Assembly: GCF_022760995.1 (NCBI RefSeq)
Contig: NZ_JAKWJO010000001.1
Coordinates: 62,001 to 126,000 of the forward strand
DNA length: 64,000 nucleotides
Direction: 5' to 3'
From: Dyella sedimenti
GTDB lineage: Bacteria; Pseudomonadota; Gammaproteobacteria; Xanthomonadales; Rhodanobacteraceae
A program made the position numbers and the translations under genes. Position 1 is the stretch's first letter. Each line of letters starts with the position of its first letter. The notes beneath the pieces are model-generated. The model worked only from the letters and a program-made list of their open reading frames with translations, had not been told where the DNA came from and ran no database searches. Of the stretch, positions 43,448-53,533 are shown piece by piece.

Positions 43448-45028
43448 TCATGCCTGCGTGGCGCGCGGCTTGATCCATTGCGAGCGAAGCGCGCTGCCGT
43501 GTCGCCGGCCGATGGACTTGATCGACGCCTTCACCGTTTCGTCCAGGAAATAGCGGATGGCGTGGCGCAGGCGGCCGCGCCGCTCCTGGCGCAATTGCGG
43601 CAGGCCGGAGATGCCGCGATGCAGTTCTTCCGTGTAGCACTCCATGATGGAGCGCGCCTCGGCCGCGCCCAGGCCGATCATCCGGTCCTCGATGACGTTG
43701 CGGGCCAGGGCGACGAATTCGCCGAGGCGTTCGCCCGGCGTGGCGGCCTTCGACTCGGTCCGCGCGATGTCCTCCAGTCTTTCCAGCAGCAGGGCGTAGT
43801 CCGGACGCAGCCATGCGCGGTCGATGGCCGACGCGGAGACGCCCTCCACATGGTAGCCCTGCAGCCATTTCGCCCCTGCCTCGATGGCCACGCGCGCGTC
43901 GTCGTCGCTTTCGATGCCTTCGACGATGACGTCGGGCGCGATGTTGCCCAGGAGGTCGAGCAGGTTGCGCAGCATCGGTATGCCGCCGGAATGGCGGGTT
44001 TCCCGGATGATCGTCATGTCGACCTTGACGATGTCCGGCTTGACGCGCAGGGCGAATCCCATCGAGCTGAAGCCCGCTCCGAAATCGTCCACCGCTACCT
44101 TGCAGCCGAACGACCGCAATGCTTCGCAGAAGGCGATGGCCTCGTCCATGTCGGGACATTCGGCGGTTTCGGTCAGTTCGATGACCAGCCGCGATGCCAG
44201 CGAGGGCGAGGCCTTGAGCAACTGGAACGTGGACGACCACCAGGCATCGTTGGTGGCGCTCAGCGCGGAGACGTTGCAGCCCAGGCGCACCGACCGGACC
44301 CGGCGCAGGAGCTCGATGGTCTTTCTGACGATGACGCGATCGAACCCGCGCGTCATGCCGAGCTTTTCCAGCGCAGGAATGAAGTGGCAGGGCAACGCCT
44401 CGACGCTGCCGCTCGCGGAATCCACCTTGCGTGCAAGGCATTCGCGATAGAGCACGCCCGAGCCGTGGGTTGCTTTCACCGGCTGCGCAAACAGTGCAAT
44501 GCGGCCGTCCGCCCAGGCGTGGTGGCATCGCACGGCATCTTCCATGCAGGCGGCATAACCCTTGCGGGATCCGTTGCCCAAACCGGGCCGGGCCGGCCTG
44601 GATGTTCCGCCTGCGGCGGCCCGGGTCGGCGCCACCATGTCGGCGACGCTCACCCTGGGCAGCGCGCCGATGTCGTCGATCACGATGGGACGCATGGTGG
44701 CGGCGACCAGGATCATTTCGTCAATCGCCGCTATGTCCATGTCATCGTCGGCGTGCGAGGCCAGTTTCACCGACAGCGTGCCATGTACCGCATCCGCCTC
44801 GGCATGTTGGATGCCATCGATGTCGATCGCCTCGATGCGCCTTGCCATCTCGTCGACGAGGCCGTAGGCGAAGCGTTCGCCGTAGGCGCCGACGAGATCG
44901 GCATGGTTCTCCACGGTGATGCTGCGCCACGCCACGCGGCGGCGGTGGGAACGCTTGTCTGGCGTCGCGTGCCCCGGGCGACCGATCTTCATTGCCTGCA
45001 TCTCGGCATCTGCTTGTCTGTTCCGCAT
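43448..45028 (-). CDS. EAL-domain cyclic-di-GMP phosphodiesterase-like protein
   Basis: The product has 526 residues. The N-terminal third is a degenerate GGDEF-like region without the GGDEF signature. An EAL domain follows (about 170-430). The EAL motif reads ECL in YRECLARKV, but the other residues are present: N in GCNVSALS, ELTET, DDFGAGFSSM, K in DIVKVDM, E in VEGIES and Q in WLQGYHVEG. Catalysis is therefore likely, lowering c-di-GMP and favouring motility over attachment. A C-terminal helical tail follows. It is close to the archaic pilus operon and a regulator. Several Met codons near the start make it uncertain. Confidence 0.85.
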   Translation of the reverse strand: MRNRQADAEMQAMKIGRPGHATPDKRSHRRRVAWRSITVENHADLVGAYGERFAYGLVDEMARRIEAIDIDGIQHAEADAVHGTLSVKLASHADDDMDIAAIDEMILVAATMRPIVIDDIGALPRVSVADMVAPTRAAAGGTSRPARPGLGNGSRKGYAACMEDAVRCHHAWADGRIALFAQPVKATHGSGVLYRECLARKVDSASGSVEALPCHFIPALEKLGMTRGFDRVIVRKTIELLRRVRSVRLGCNVSALSATNDAWWSSTFQLLKASPSLASRLVIELTETAECPDMDEAIAFCEALRSFGCKVAVDDFGAGFSSMGFALRVKPDIVKVDMTIIRETRHSGGIPMLRNLLDLLGNIAPDVIVEGIESDDDARVAIEAGAKWLQGYHVEGVSASAIDRAWLRPDYALLLERLEDIARTESKAATPGERLGEFVALARNVIEDRMIGLGAAEARSIMECYTEELHRGISGLPQLRQERRGRLRHAIRYFLDETVKASIKSIGRRHGSALRSQWIKPRATQA

Positions 45029-45548
45029 GGCGGCATGGCGATCGTTTCCTTGGGTTTCGTTCCGGCCGACCGGAGCCGGAAGTACCGTGCCCAGGCGTAT
45101 GTATCGCGGCGCCGGTTATCCAAGAATCATCAATCAATTTTCATGCCGAGAAGTGGTTCACAGAAATGAGAAGGTATTTTGCGGCAATAAATCTCAGTAG
45201 GTGGCCGCTAAACGTGTTAACGCGTCACCTTGTCTCATCCGAGGTAGAGGGGGAAGCCAGCAAGCCTTGCCGGATGCATCGATAGGTGCGTCCATGGATG
45301 CATGCGGCCATCTGGCGACTGGCATACGGTCCGCACGTGACATAGACGAAGTGTCGCTTTCGCATCATCCAAAGCGTCAATTCGTCTCCCTTCCGGCCAT
45401 GGCGGCCATGCGTACCGTCATCCGTGCGGGCGAACGGGTATCCGGCGGCCGATCCAGCCACGTGCCTTGCGCGAGGGCTCATAAAGCCTGGCATGTTTTC
45501 TGCCTATGAACAGGCCTGGCGGAGATGATGCTTCTTCGTGGAGTCACC
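45029..45548. other. A/T-richer intergenic region between EAL and AraC genes
   Basis: This is a divergent promoter region of about 520 bases. The part 45120-45220 is clearly poorer in G/C than its surroundings and contains AATCATCAATCAATTTTCATG and AAGGTATTTTGCGGCAATAA. No gene is supported. Promoters for both flanking genes are expected here. Confidence 0.4.
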
Positions 45549-46511
45549 ATGTGTCGTGTTTTGGATATCGAGCAAACCGCCTTCACGACGTCGTTGATAG
45601 AACCGCCCCTCCGCCTTCAGATCTACAGGAAGTGGATCCGTGCCGTCAGCGAGGTCCATGCGTGCGAGGACGCGATGCTGTCGGCCTCGATGCTGGTGTT
45701 CCGCGTGGGCGACGTGTTCGCCGCACGATCGACCTCGAGCAGGGTTCGCTACCGCAGGCGCGGCGATTCGCCGGTGGAGCGCCACCTGGACGAATGCATC
45801 CTGGTGCAGTTCGTCGTCCGCGGCGACGTGCACGGCCGTTTCGACGGCAGCGTGCTCGACCTGGGCAGGGGCGACGTCTACCTCTGCGACCTGGCCGGCG
45901 ATACCGACTTGTGGATGGACGATGCCGAGCAGATCCATCTGCTGATGCCGCGGCGCCACCTGAGCGGGGTGAAGGGCAAGATCCACGGGCGCGTGGTGCC
46001 TCGCCAATCATTGTCGTGCCGCCTTCTATGCGAACTGTTGAACCGGCTGTTCGACGTGGAGCTTGCCGCGCCGGGGGAACGGATGAAGCCGATCGTCGAG
46101 GAAACCATCGAGCTGTTGATCCGCTGCCTCAACCATGAATCCCACCATGGCTCGCCGTCGGATTCGTTCGAGCGCACGCGGCAGGCGATCATGGGCTACA
46201 TCAGGGAAAACCTGTCCAGGCCGGAGCTGGGCACGGAGCATCTGCAAAAGACCTTCGCCATCTCGCGCGCCAAGCTGTACCGGCTTTTCGCGGACCTCGG
46301 CGGCATCCATCGCTACATACGCGACCAGCGTCTCGACGCGGCGCTCAGGGATATCTGCCGCCATCCCAAGCAGAGCATTGCGGCGACGGCGCATCGCTAC
46401 GGATTCTCGAACAGCCGGCAGTTCCAGCGCGCGGTCAGGGCACGGTTCGGCATCACCGCGCGCGATGCGCGCACGGGTTGGGGCATCGATTCGATCTTCA
46501 AGAAGGGATAA
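45549..46511 (+). CDS. AraC-family transcriptional regulator
   Basis: The product has 320 residues. An N-terminal sensor-like domain of the AraC-binding-like type (about 20-150) is followed by the HTH pair (about 205-305, LGTEHLQKTFAISRAKLYRL and SIAATAHRYGFSNSRQFQRA). I chose the ATG at 45549 because GGAG lies just before it; an earlier pair of ATG codons has a site too close. Its targets are unknown; it sits between the EAL gene and an MFS_3 exporter. Confidence 0.85.
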   Translation: MCRVLDIEQTAFTTSLIEPPLRLQIYRKWIRAVSEVHACEDAMLSASMLVFRVGDVFAARSTSSRVRYRRRGDSPVERHLDECILVQFVVRGDVHGRFDGSVLDLGRGDVYLCDLAGDTDLWMDDAEQIHLLMPRRHLSGVKGKIHGRVVPRQSLSCRLLCELLNRLFDVELAAPGERMKPIVEETIELLIRCLNHESHHGSPSDSFERTRQAIMGYIRENLSRPELGTEHLQKTFAISRAKLYRLFADLGGIHRYIRDQRLDAALRDICRHPKQSIAATAHRYGFSNSRQFQRAVRARFGITARDARTGWGIDSIFKKG

Positions 46512-46629
46512 CGGCATGCGGCGCCCAGCGGGCTGGCCCGCGTTCACGCGCAAAGAACGGGGAAAACCGGAACCTTGCGGGCGCCTAGCGCGTTGAACCC
46601 CATCGCGCCCGCACGGGTGTTGCCCCAGG

Positions 46630-48300
46630 ATGCTGCAATCGACCTCGCCTCAAGTGGATGCCGTGCCTCGCCCGGAGGCGGGCGCCAACCACGAATCCCC
46701 CTTGCTGGCGCCGCTCGGCGTGACGGCATTCCGCAATATCTGGATCGCCAACCTGGTCGGCAACCTCGGCACCTGGGCGCAGTCGGTGGCGGTGGCCTGG
46801 GTAATCACGGCGGCGCACGCGGGACCGATCATGGTGGCCATGGTGCAGGTGGCCTCGGCGGCACCGCTGGTGCTGCTGTCGATCGCCGCCGGCGTGCTGG
46901 CCGACAACTACGACCGGCGGAAGATCATGCTGGCGGGGCAGGTAGTGGAAATGGGCGGCGCGGTGTGCCTGACCGTGCTGGCCTTCGTCGGCTACCTCGA
47001 TCCCGTCGCGCTCAACCTGGCGGTGCTGTGGATCTCCTTGGGCAGCACCATCACCGCGCCGGCCTGGCAGGCAGCCGTGGGCGAACAGGTACCGGCCAGC
47101 ATGGTAGGCACGGCGGTGCTGCTCAATGGCGTGAACTTCAACGCCGCGCGGGCGCTGGGGCCGGCGCTGGGCGGCCTGATGCTGAGCGTGCTGGCGCCGA
47201 GCTGGGTGTTCCTGCTCAACACTCTGAGCTATCTCGGCCTGCTGGCGGCGTTGTGGCAATGGCGACGCCAGGCGCCCGTGCATGCGTTGCCGCCGGAGGG
47301 CATCCGCGAGGGCGTGGTGGCGGCGATGCGCTTCACCTGGAATTCCACTGTGACGCGGCTGGCCATGCTGCGCTCCTTCATGTTCGGCCTGGCCGCGAGC
47401 GTGATCTGGGCGTTGCTGCCGCTGGTGGCACGCGCCTATCCCGGCGGCGACGCGGCGCTGTACGGCTACATGCTGGGCATGATCGGCGCGGGCGCCATCC
47501 TGGGCAGCGTGCTGGTGCCGGCGCTGCGGCGCGTGCTGGGATCGAGCCGGCTGATCAGCGCCGCCGCCGGCACGCTCGCCACGATGCTGGTGCTGCTGGC
47601 CTTTGCGCGCAGCCTGACCATATTGATGCCGGCGCTGGCGGTCGCTGGCGCCTGCTGGATCACGGCGCTCACCGAGTACAACACCAATGTGCAGATCCTG
47701 GTACCGGACTGGGTGAAGGGGCGCGCACTGGCGCTGTACCAAACGGCGCTGTACGGGGGGCTGGCGATCGGTTCCTTCCTGTGGGGCCACCTGGCCGAGA
47801 CCATGAGCGTCTCCGGCGCCATTTTCGCCGCCGCGGCCGTGATGGCGGTTTCCACCTTGCTGCTCTACCACTCGCAGTTTCCCCAGGTGGACGCCGCCAG
47901 CATGCGGCTGACGATGCGCAGCAAGACGGCGCCGCCGATCCTGGCGTTCGACCACCAGCAGGGCGACGTGGTGATGGCCATCGAGTACCTGATCCCTGCC
48001 GAAAGGACGGCCCCCTTCATGGCGCTGGCCAACCCGCTGCGCCACCTGCGGCTGCGCAACGGCGGCAAGTACTGGGGATTGTTCCGCGATGTGCGCAACG
48101 AGGAGCTCTGGCGCGAGGTGCTGCTGATCGAAAGCTGGCTGCAGCACCTGCGCATGCTCGACCGCATGACCCTGGCCGACAAGGCGCTGATCGACCAGGT
48201 GCGCACGCTGCATGCGGGCAAGGAACCGCCGCGCATCACGGTGAGCGTGTCCTACGAGTCGATCATCGAGGACAAGGACGACCAGACCGGGGCCGGCTGA
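46630..48300 (+). CDS. MFS_3-family transporter with C-terminal soluble domain
   Basis: The product has 556 residues. About twelve membrane helices (residues 25-420) are of the EntS/MFS_3 type, with NIWIANLVGNLGTWAQSVAV as the first. A C-terminal ~130-residue soluble region follows (VVMAIEYLIPAERTAPFMAL, then LLIESWLQHLRMLDRM), which looks like a monooxygenase-fold antibiotic-biosynthesis-type domain, as in many MFS_3 proteins. It probably exports a siderophore- or antibiotic-like compound. No siderophore genes are in view, so the substrate is open. Confidence 0.85.
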   Translation: MLQSTSPQVDAVPRPEAGANHESPLLAPLGVTAFRNIWIANLVGNLGTWAQSVAVAWVITAAHAGPIMVAMVQVASAAPLVLLSIAAGVLADNYDRRKIMLAGQVVEMGGAVCLTVLAFVGYLDPVALNLAVLWISLGSTITAPAWQAAVGEQVPASMVGTAVLLNGVNFNAARALGPALGGLMLSVLAPSWVFLLNTLSYLGLLAALWQWRRQAPVHALPPEGIREGVVAAMRFTWNSTVTRLAMLRSFMFGLAASVIWALLPLVARAYPGGDAALYGYMLGMIGAGAILGSVLVPALRRVLGSSRLISAAAGTLATMLVLLAFARSLTILMPALAVAGACWITALTEYNTNVQILVPDWVKGRALALYQTALYGGLAIGSFLWGHLAETMSVSGAIFAAAAVMAVSTLLLYHSQFPQVDAASMRLTMRSKTAPPILAFDHQQGDVVMAIEYLIPAERTAPFMALANPLRHLRLRNGGKYWGLFRDVRNEELWREVLLIESWLQHLRMLDRMTLADKALIDQVRTLHAGKEPPRITVSVSYESIIEDKDDQTGAG

Positions 48301-48611
48301 CGCTGGGCGGGCGAGGGCCTGCAATATCTTGCTTGACTTGCGCGATTTCATGCGGGCAAGCCGATGCCGGGCGATGTGATGCATGCCACGGATCGGTGAT
48401 TTCCCGTCGATGTTCCATTCTTGCCGAAAGGCGTGCGTAAGGGTTGGTGGACTATCGCTGGAAGAGCCGTCCGGCCGTGTTCCGGCCGTGTCTCATGGGG
48501 AGACGGCGAGCAGTTTCTTGCGTGGGTCCATGGGCCGCCTCCGGCATGTGGGGGTGTCGGCATCGTGTGTCCGGACGACCTTTCCGAAACCTTTTCGTGG
48601 GAGGAAGCGAC
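48301..48611. other. Intergenic region before the sedolisin gene
   Basis: No gene is supported in these 311 bases. A GAGGAAGCGAC ribosome site sits at its end. Confidence 0.4.
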
Positions 48612-50753
48612 GTGAGATTCAGAACGCTATGCGGTCGGACGACCGCGAAGACGCTGTTGACGCTGCTGGCGGCCGGCCTGGGAGGCACCCTCGCAGTGCA
48701 TGCGCAGGCGGCCACCATCGGCCTGCTCTCCGCGCCCCAGGTGACGCGGGCGCCCAACGACAACGACCGCGTGCCGCTGCCCGGCAACGTATCGCCCTAT
48801 GCCACCGCGCAGAACGATCGCGGCCTGGCGGACGATGGCCTGCCGCTGGAACACCTGCAGCTCCTGCTCAAGCGGCCCGCCGACCGCGAGGCGGCGCTGG
48901 AACAGCTGATGCAGCAACAGCAGGCCAAGGGCTCGCCGAACTACCGCAAGTGGCTCACCGCCGAGCAGTTCGGCCAGCAATACGGTCCTTCCCAGCTGGA
49001 CATCGACGCCGTCACCGGCTGGCTGAAGTCGCACGGCTTCAGCGTCAACCAGGTGTATCCCAGCGGCCTGCTGATCGACTTCTCCGGCACCGCCGGCCAG
49101 GTGCGCAGCGCGTTCCACACGGAGATCCACCGGCTCAGCGTGGACAGCGCCGAGCACATCGCCAACATGAGCGACCCGCAGATACCGGCGGCCCTCGCCT
49201 CGGTGGTGCAGGGCGTGGTGTCGCTGCACGATTTCCGGCCGCACACCAACGTCAAGCCGCGCGGCGACTACACCTTCACCAGCAGCGGCAGTACCTACCA
49301 GGCGGTGGTGCCGGCCGACCTGGCCAAGATCTACAACTTCACGCCACTGTTCAGCGCGGGCATCAACGGCGCCGGCCAGACCATCGTGCTGATCGAGGAC
49401 ACCAATGTGTACTCGACCTCTGACATCAGCACCTTCCGCTCCACCTTCGGGCTGCCCGCGGGCACCTTCACCCAGGTGCATCCGGGCAACTGCACCAATC
49501 CGGGCGTGGTGACCGGCAACGACGGCGAGGCCGAGCTGGACGTGGAGTGGGCCGGCGCCGCCGCGCCCGGCGCCACGCTGGAGCTGGCCTCGTGCAAGGA
49601 CACCTCCACCACGTTCGGCGGCCTGATCGCGATCCAGAACCTCATCAACGCGTCCGGCACGCCGCCGTCGATCATGAGCGTGAGCTACGGCGAGTGCGAG
49701 GCCTACAACGGCGCCACGGCCAATGCCGCCTACATTGCCACCTACCAGCAGGCGGCGGCGGAAGGCGTGTCCGTGTTCGTGTCCTCCGGCGACGAGGGCG
49801 CGGCCAGCTGCGACGCGGACGAGACCAAGGCGACGCACGGCATCGGCGTCAGCGGCTTTGCCTCCACCCCGTACAACGTGGCGGTGGGCGGCACCGACTT
49901 CGGCGATACCTACGCGGGCACCAACAGTACGTACTGGAGTTCGAGCAACGGCTCCACCTACGGCTCGGCGCTGTCCTATATCCCCGAGATCCCCTGGAAC
50001 GACTCCTGCGCGAGCGTGCTGATCAGCACCAAGAGCGGCTACGGCACGCCCTACGGCAGCAACGGCTTCTGCAACAGCGCGACCGGCAAGGCCTACTACC
50101 TGACCACCGCGTCGGGCAGCGGCGGCCCCAGCGGCTGTGCCAGCGGCTCGGCCAGCACCAGCGGTGTGGTGAGCGGCTCCTGCAAGGGCACGGCCAAGCC
50201 CTCGTGGCAGTCGGGGTTCCTGGGCAATCCCGGCGACGGCGTGCGCGACATCCCGGATGTCTCGCTGTTCGCCGCCAACGGCGTGTGGGGCCACTACTAC
50301 GTCTATTGCTACACCCATACCGCCGGCGGCGGCGCGCCCTGCACGGGAGCGCCCAGCGGCTGGGCCGGCGCGGGCGGCACCTCGTTCGCTTCGCCGATCA
50401 TGGCGGGCATCCAGGCACTAGTGAACCAGAAGATCGGCGGCAGCGTGGGCAATCCCAATCCCACCCTGTATGCCCTGGCGGCGACGGAGTACGGCAGCGG
50501 CGGCAGCGCGTCGTGCAATGCCAGCAATGGCAATGCCGCCGGCGGCAACTGCATCTTCTACGACGTCACCCAGGGCGACATGGACGTCAACTGCACCGGC
50601 ACGCACGACTGCTATCGCCCGTCGGGCACCAATGGCGTGCTGTCCACCTCCAGTTCCAGCTATGCCAAGGCCTACGGCACCGGTACCGGCTGGGATTTCG
50701 CCACCGGCATCGGTTCGGTGAATGCGGCCAACCTGGTGAATGCCTGGCCGTGA
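48612..50753 (+). CDS. Secreted sedolisin (S53) peptidase with pro-kumamolisin domain
   Basis: The product has 713 residues and starts at GTG after GAGGAAG. A signal peptide (LLTLLAAGLGGTLAVHAQA) is followed by a pro-kumamolisin activation domain (about 65-210, LEQLMQQQQAKGSPNYRKWL) and the catalytic domain. The triad is E306 and D310 in GEAELDVEW and S591 in GGTSFASP; D394 in SSGDEG provides the oxyanion partner. These are acid-active serine-carboxyl peptidases. Many Cys residues (SSYGECEAY, CNSAT) suggest disulfides. It is probably exported and self-processed. A strong bidirectional terminator follows. Confidence 0.93.
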   Translation: MRFRTLCGRTTAKTLLTLLAAGLGGTLAVHAQAATIGLLSAPQVTRAPNDNDRVPLPGNVSPYATAQNDRGLADDGLPLEHLQLLLKRPADREAALEQLMQQQQAKGSPNYRKWLTAEQFGQQYGPSQLDIDAVTGWLKSHGFSVNQVYPSGLLIDFSGTAGQVRSAFHTEIHRLSVDSAEHIANMSDPQIPAALASVVQGVVSLHDFRPHTNVKPRGDYTFTSSGSTYQAVVPADLAKIYNFTPLFSAGINGAGQTIVLIEDTNVYSTSDISTFRSTFGLPAGTFTQVHPGNCTNPGVVTGNDGEAELDVEWAGAAAPGATLELASCKDTSTTFGGLIAIQNLINASGTPPSIMSVSYGECEAYNGATANAAYIATYQQAAAEGVSVFVSSGDEGAASCDADETKATHGIGVSGFASTPYNVAVGGTDFGDTYAGTNSTYWSSSNGSTYGSALSYIPEIPWNDSCASVLISTKSGYGTPYGSNGFCNSATGKAYYLTTASGSGGPSGCASGSASTSGVVSGSCKGTAKPSWQSGFLGNPGDGVRDIPDVSLFAANGVWGHYYVYCYTHTAGGGAPCTGAPSGWAGAGGTSFASPIMAGIQALVNQKIGGSVGNPNPTLYALAATEYGSGGSASCNASNGNAAGGNCIFYDVTQGDMDVNCTGTHDCYRPSGTNGVLSTSSSSYAKAYGTGTGWDFATGIGSVNAANLVNAWP

Positions 50754-50775
50754 TGGCGGGTTGAGTGGCTGAAAC

Positions 50776-50813
50776 AAAAAAACGCCTCCCGGAAAAGCGG
50801 GAGGCGTTTTTGT
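50776..50813. terminator. Bidirectional Rho-independent terminator
   Basis: AACGCCTCCCG (50781-50791) pairs with CGGGAGGCGTT (50798-50808) around a six-base loop, with A7 before and T5 after. It serves the sedolisin gene and, on the other strand, rpiA. Confidence 0.9.
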
Positions 50814-50852
50814 TCTCTTCCGCAAACTTGCCCCGCAGGGCGATGCGCCGGA

Positions 50853-51491
50853 TTACAGCAGCTTGTCGCCCACCAGCACCACGTCGGCGGGGCGTCGCGC
50901 GAACAGGCCCACGGCGACGATGCCGGGAATCTGGTTGAGGTCGCTTTCCAGCGCCACCGGGTCGGCGATCTGCCAGCCGTGCACGTCGATCACCCAGTTG
51001 CCGTTGTCGGTGACCACACCGTCGCGCCACACCGGGTTGCCGCCGCGCCTGGCGATCTCGCGGCCCACCAGGCTGCGCGCCATCGGGATCACCTCGATCG
51101 GCAGCGGGAAGGTGCCGAGCAGGTCCACCCGCTTGCTCGAATCGATGATGCAGACGAACTTGGCGCTGGCCTCGGCGATGATCTTCTCGCGCGTGAGCGC
51201 GGCGCCGCCGCCCTTGATGAGGCGCTTGTGCGGATCGCACTCGTCGGCGCCGTCCACGTAGAGCGAGAGCGGGCCGGTGGCGTTGAGGTCGAGCACGGGA
51301 ATGCCCAGGCGCTTGAGATGCGCGGTGGACTGCTCGGAGCTGGACACGGCGCCCTGGATGCGGTCCTTCAGGTCGGCCAGCGCGTCGATGAAGTAGGCCA
51401 CGGTGGAACCGGTGCCGACGCCGACGATGGCGCCGTCCTCCACGTAGCGGATGGCGGCTTCGCCGGCTTGGCGTTTTTCGTTGGCGGACAT
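50853..51491 (-). CDS. rpiA: Ribose-5-phosphate isomerase A
   Basis: The product has 212 residues and all RpiA landmarks: [12 protein letters not shown] near the N-terminus, [27 protein letters not shown] with the catalytic acid, and ALTREK. It interconverts ribose-5-phosphate and ribulose-5-phosphate in the non-oxidative pentose phosphate pathway. Length is normal. I use the ATG at 51491 because the upstream extension has no family similarity. It ends with the bidirectional terminator at 50776. Confidence 0.95.
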   Translation of the reverse strand: MSANEKRQAGEAAIRYVEDGAIVGVGTGSTVAYFIDALADLKDRIQGAVSSSEQSTAHLKRLGIPVLDLNATGPLSLYVDGADECDPHKRLIKGGGAALTREKIIAEASAKFVCIIDSSKRVDLLGTFPLPIEVIPMARSLVGREIARRGGNPVWRDGVVTDNGNWVIDVHGWQIADPVALESDLNQIPGIVAVGLFARRPADVVLVGDKLL

Positions 51492-51525
51492 GGGGGCTCG
51501 GGAAAGTTGAGGGTTGTTCGGAGAA

Positions 51526-51986
<461 letters not shown>

Positions 51987-51990
<4 letters not shown>

Positions 51991-52607
51991 GCGTGGGCTT
52001 CCCCGTCCTCGCCGGTGGCGTGGCAATCGATCAGTTCGCGGTCGGTGGCGATGTAGTCCAGCGGCACGTCCCAGGGTTCGTCATCGATCTGCGGCAACTC
52101 CTGGAACGCATAGGCGACGCCGACCAGCAGCGGCTCGGTGGGACGCGCCTGCTCGTTGAGGAAGGCGAAGGCACGGTCGTAGTAGCCGCCGCCGGTGCCG
52201 AGCCGGTGGCCGCGGCGGTCGAAGCCCAGCAGCGGCACCAGCACCAGGTCGAGCTGGAAGGGTTCCAGCAGCTCGCGCGGGTCGGCCGGCTCGGGAATGC
52301 CGTGGCGGTTGGGCCTGACGTCCTCGCCGGCCTGCCAGGGCGCGAAGCGCAGGCGCTGCCCGGGACCGACCACCGGCAACAGGAACTGCTGGCCGCGCGT
52401 AGCCAGCGGGGGAATCACCAGGTTCAGTGGCAACTCGCCGTCGCAGGCCCAGTAGCCGGCGACGCGGGTATCGGTGAGGTATTCGGGCAACTGTTCCAGG
52501 CTGCGCCGCAGGCCCTGCGCGGCGGCGATGCGCTGTGGCGGCGTCAGCGCGCGGCGCTGCCCGGCCAGTTGCCGGCGTAGTTCGCGTCGCTGGGCGGTGG
52601 CGTCCAC
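51987..52607 (-). CDS. fau: 5-formyltetrahydrofolate cyclo-ligase
   Basis: The product has 206 residues. The N-terminal helix RRELRRQLAGQRRAL and the ATP/substrate motif GTGGGYYDRAFAF are typical. It converts 5-formyl-THF to 5,10-methenyl-THF. The gene sits next to 6S RNA, the conserved zapA-ssrS-fau arrangement of gammaproteobacteria, and may be co-transcribed with the RNA. Confidence 0.93.
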
Positions 52608-52699
52608 GTTCGCGTCTCCTGCTGTGCAAGCCCGCGACGTCCTGCGAGCGGCCCGTGCCGCACGGCGCCGGTCATGGCGCCGTGCGTGGGGAATGAGGT

Positions 52700-52889
52700 G
52701 GCGTTAACCGCGATGCCGCTGCCCACCGAACGACCTTGATCCACGATGGATCAGGTGGGAGGGCGACATGGCTTCAAGGCTTTCCGCACGCGGCGGACAT
52801 GCACAACAGCCGATGAAAAGCCGACCCGGGGCCGTATTTAGGAACAAGGCAAATGTAAGAGTGTGCTGGCGCACACCGCAGAAAACGCC
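52700..52889 (-). ncRNA. ssrS: 6S RNA (SsrS)
   Basis: This is a 190-base region between zapA and fau, the conserved 6S location. The ends can pair (GGCGTTTTCTGCGGTG with CATCGCGGTTAACGCC, allowing G-U), forming the long closing stem, and the 3' half (AAGCCTTGAAGCCATGTCGC through GGTGGGCAGCGGCATCG) matches the E. coli 6S 3' half in order and content. 6S RNA sequesters sigma-70 holoenzyme in stationary phase. Exact ends are approximate. Confidence 0.85.
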
Positions 52890-52894
52890 GAGGG

Positions 52895-53212
52895 CTATTT
52901 TATGGGGGCGTCCAGTGCCGCTTCAAGCTTGCGTCGCAGGATGGCCAGCCCATCGGCCACGCCCGGGTCGCCGCCGCCCTGCTTGCGCAGGGCCAGGAAT
53001 TCATGCGTGACGCTGATCGCGGCCAGTACCGCCAGGCGGTCGAAGCCCGGCGCCTTGGCATTGGCGCGCAGTTCGCGCATCTTGCGGTCGAGATAGGCCG
53101 CCGATTCCAGCAGGCCCTCGCGCTCTTCCGGCGCGCAGGCGATCAGGAATTCGCGGTCGACCAGGCGCAGTGCGACGGGTTCGTTGGCGGTGCCCACACT
53201 GCTTTCAGCCAT
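52895..53212 (-). CDS. zapA: Cell-division protein ZapA
   Basis: The product has 105 residues. The N-terminal domain (VALRLVDREFLIACAPEERE, then LLESAAYLDRKMRELR) and the C-terminal coiled coil (VLAAISVTHEFLALR) match ZapA, which cross-links FtsZ filaments. It lies directly upstream of 6S RNA on the same strand. It overlaps the small coiled-coil gene at 53205 by a few bases. Confidence 0.93.
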   Translation of the reverse strand: MAESSVGTANEPVALRLVDREFLIACAPEEREGLLESAAYLDRKMRELRANAKAPGFDRLAVLAAISVTHEFLALRKQGGGDPGVADGLAILRRKLEAALDAPIK

Positions 53213-53444
53213 TGTTCTCGAGCGCCTTCAGTCGCTGGATCATTGCCTCGACGCGGCTGCGCGCCTGTTCGTTGCGCGCCATCAGGCCCGCGCGCTCGTT
53301 CGCCAGCTGTTCCTGGCTGTGCCGCAGGCTGCGATTTTCCTCGCTGAGACGGCGCACGGTCTCGATCAGGCGATCGACCTGCGCGCCGAGGGCGGCAAGC
53401 TCCTGCTTGACGGGATCTGGCTTGACGGGATCGGGCGCGCTCAT
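53205..53444 (-). CDS. Small coiled-coil protein (TIGR02449/ZapB-like)
   Basis: The product has 79 residues, almost entirely predicted coiled coil (ELAALGAQVDRLIETVRRL, then ENRSLRHSQEQLANERAGLM), the TIGR02449 type encoded before zapA in many gammaproteobacteria. It likely helps assemble the division ring. It overlaps zapA by eight bases. Confidence 0.85.
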   Translation of the reverse strand: MSAPDPVKPDPVKQELAALGAQVDRLIETVRRLSEENRSLRHSQEQLANERAGLMARNEQARSRVEAMIQRLKALENNG

Positions 53445-53533
53445 GGGCGGAAACTATAGCAGGAGGCCCGGTGAAAACAGCAGGCGGCTACCCCCTGCAT
53501 TAAACTTCACGCTTGCCTTCGAGGAGTACCGCC

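Noticed and set aside
48627..50318. 563-codon minus-strand frame opposite the sedolisin gene
   Set aside because: It is a shadow frame of high-GC codons with no known motif and no ribosome site, while the plus strand has a complete catalytic triad.
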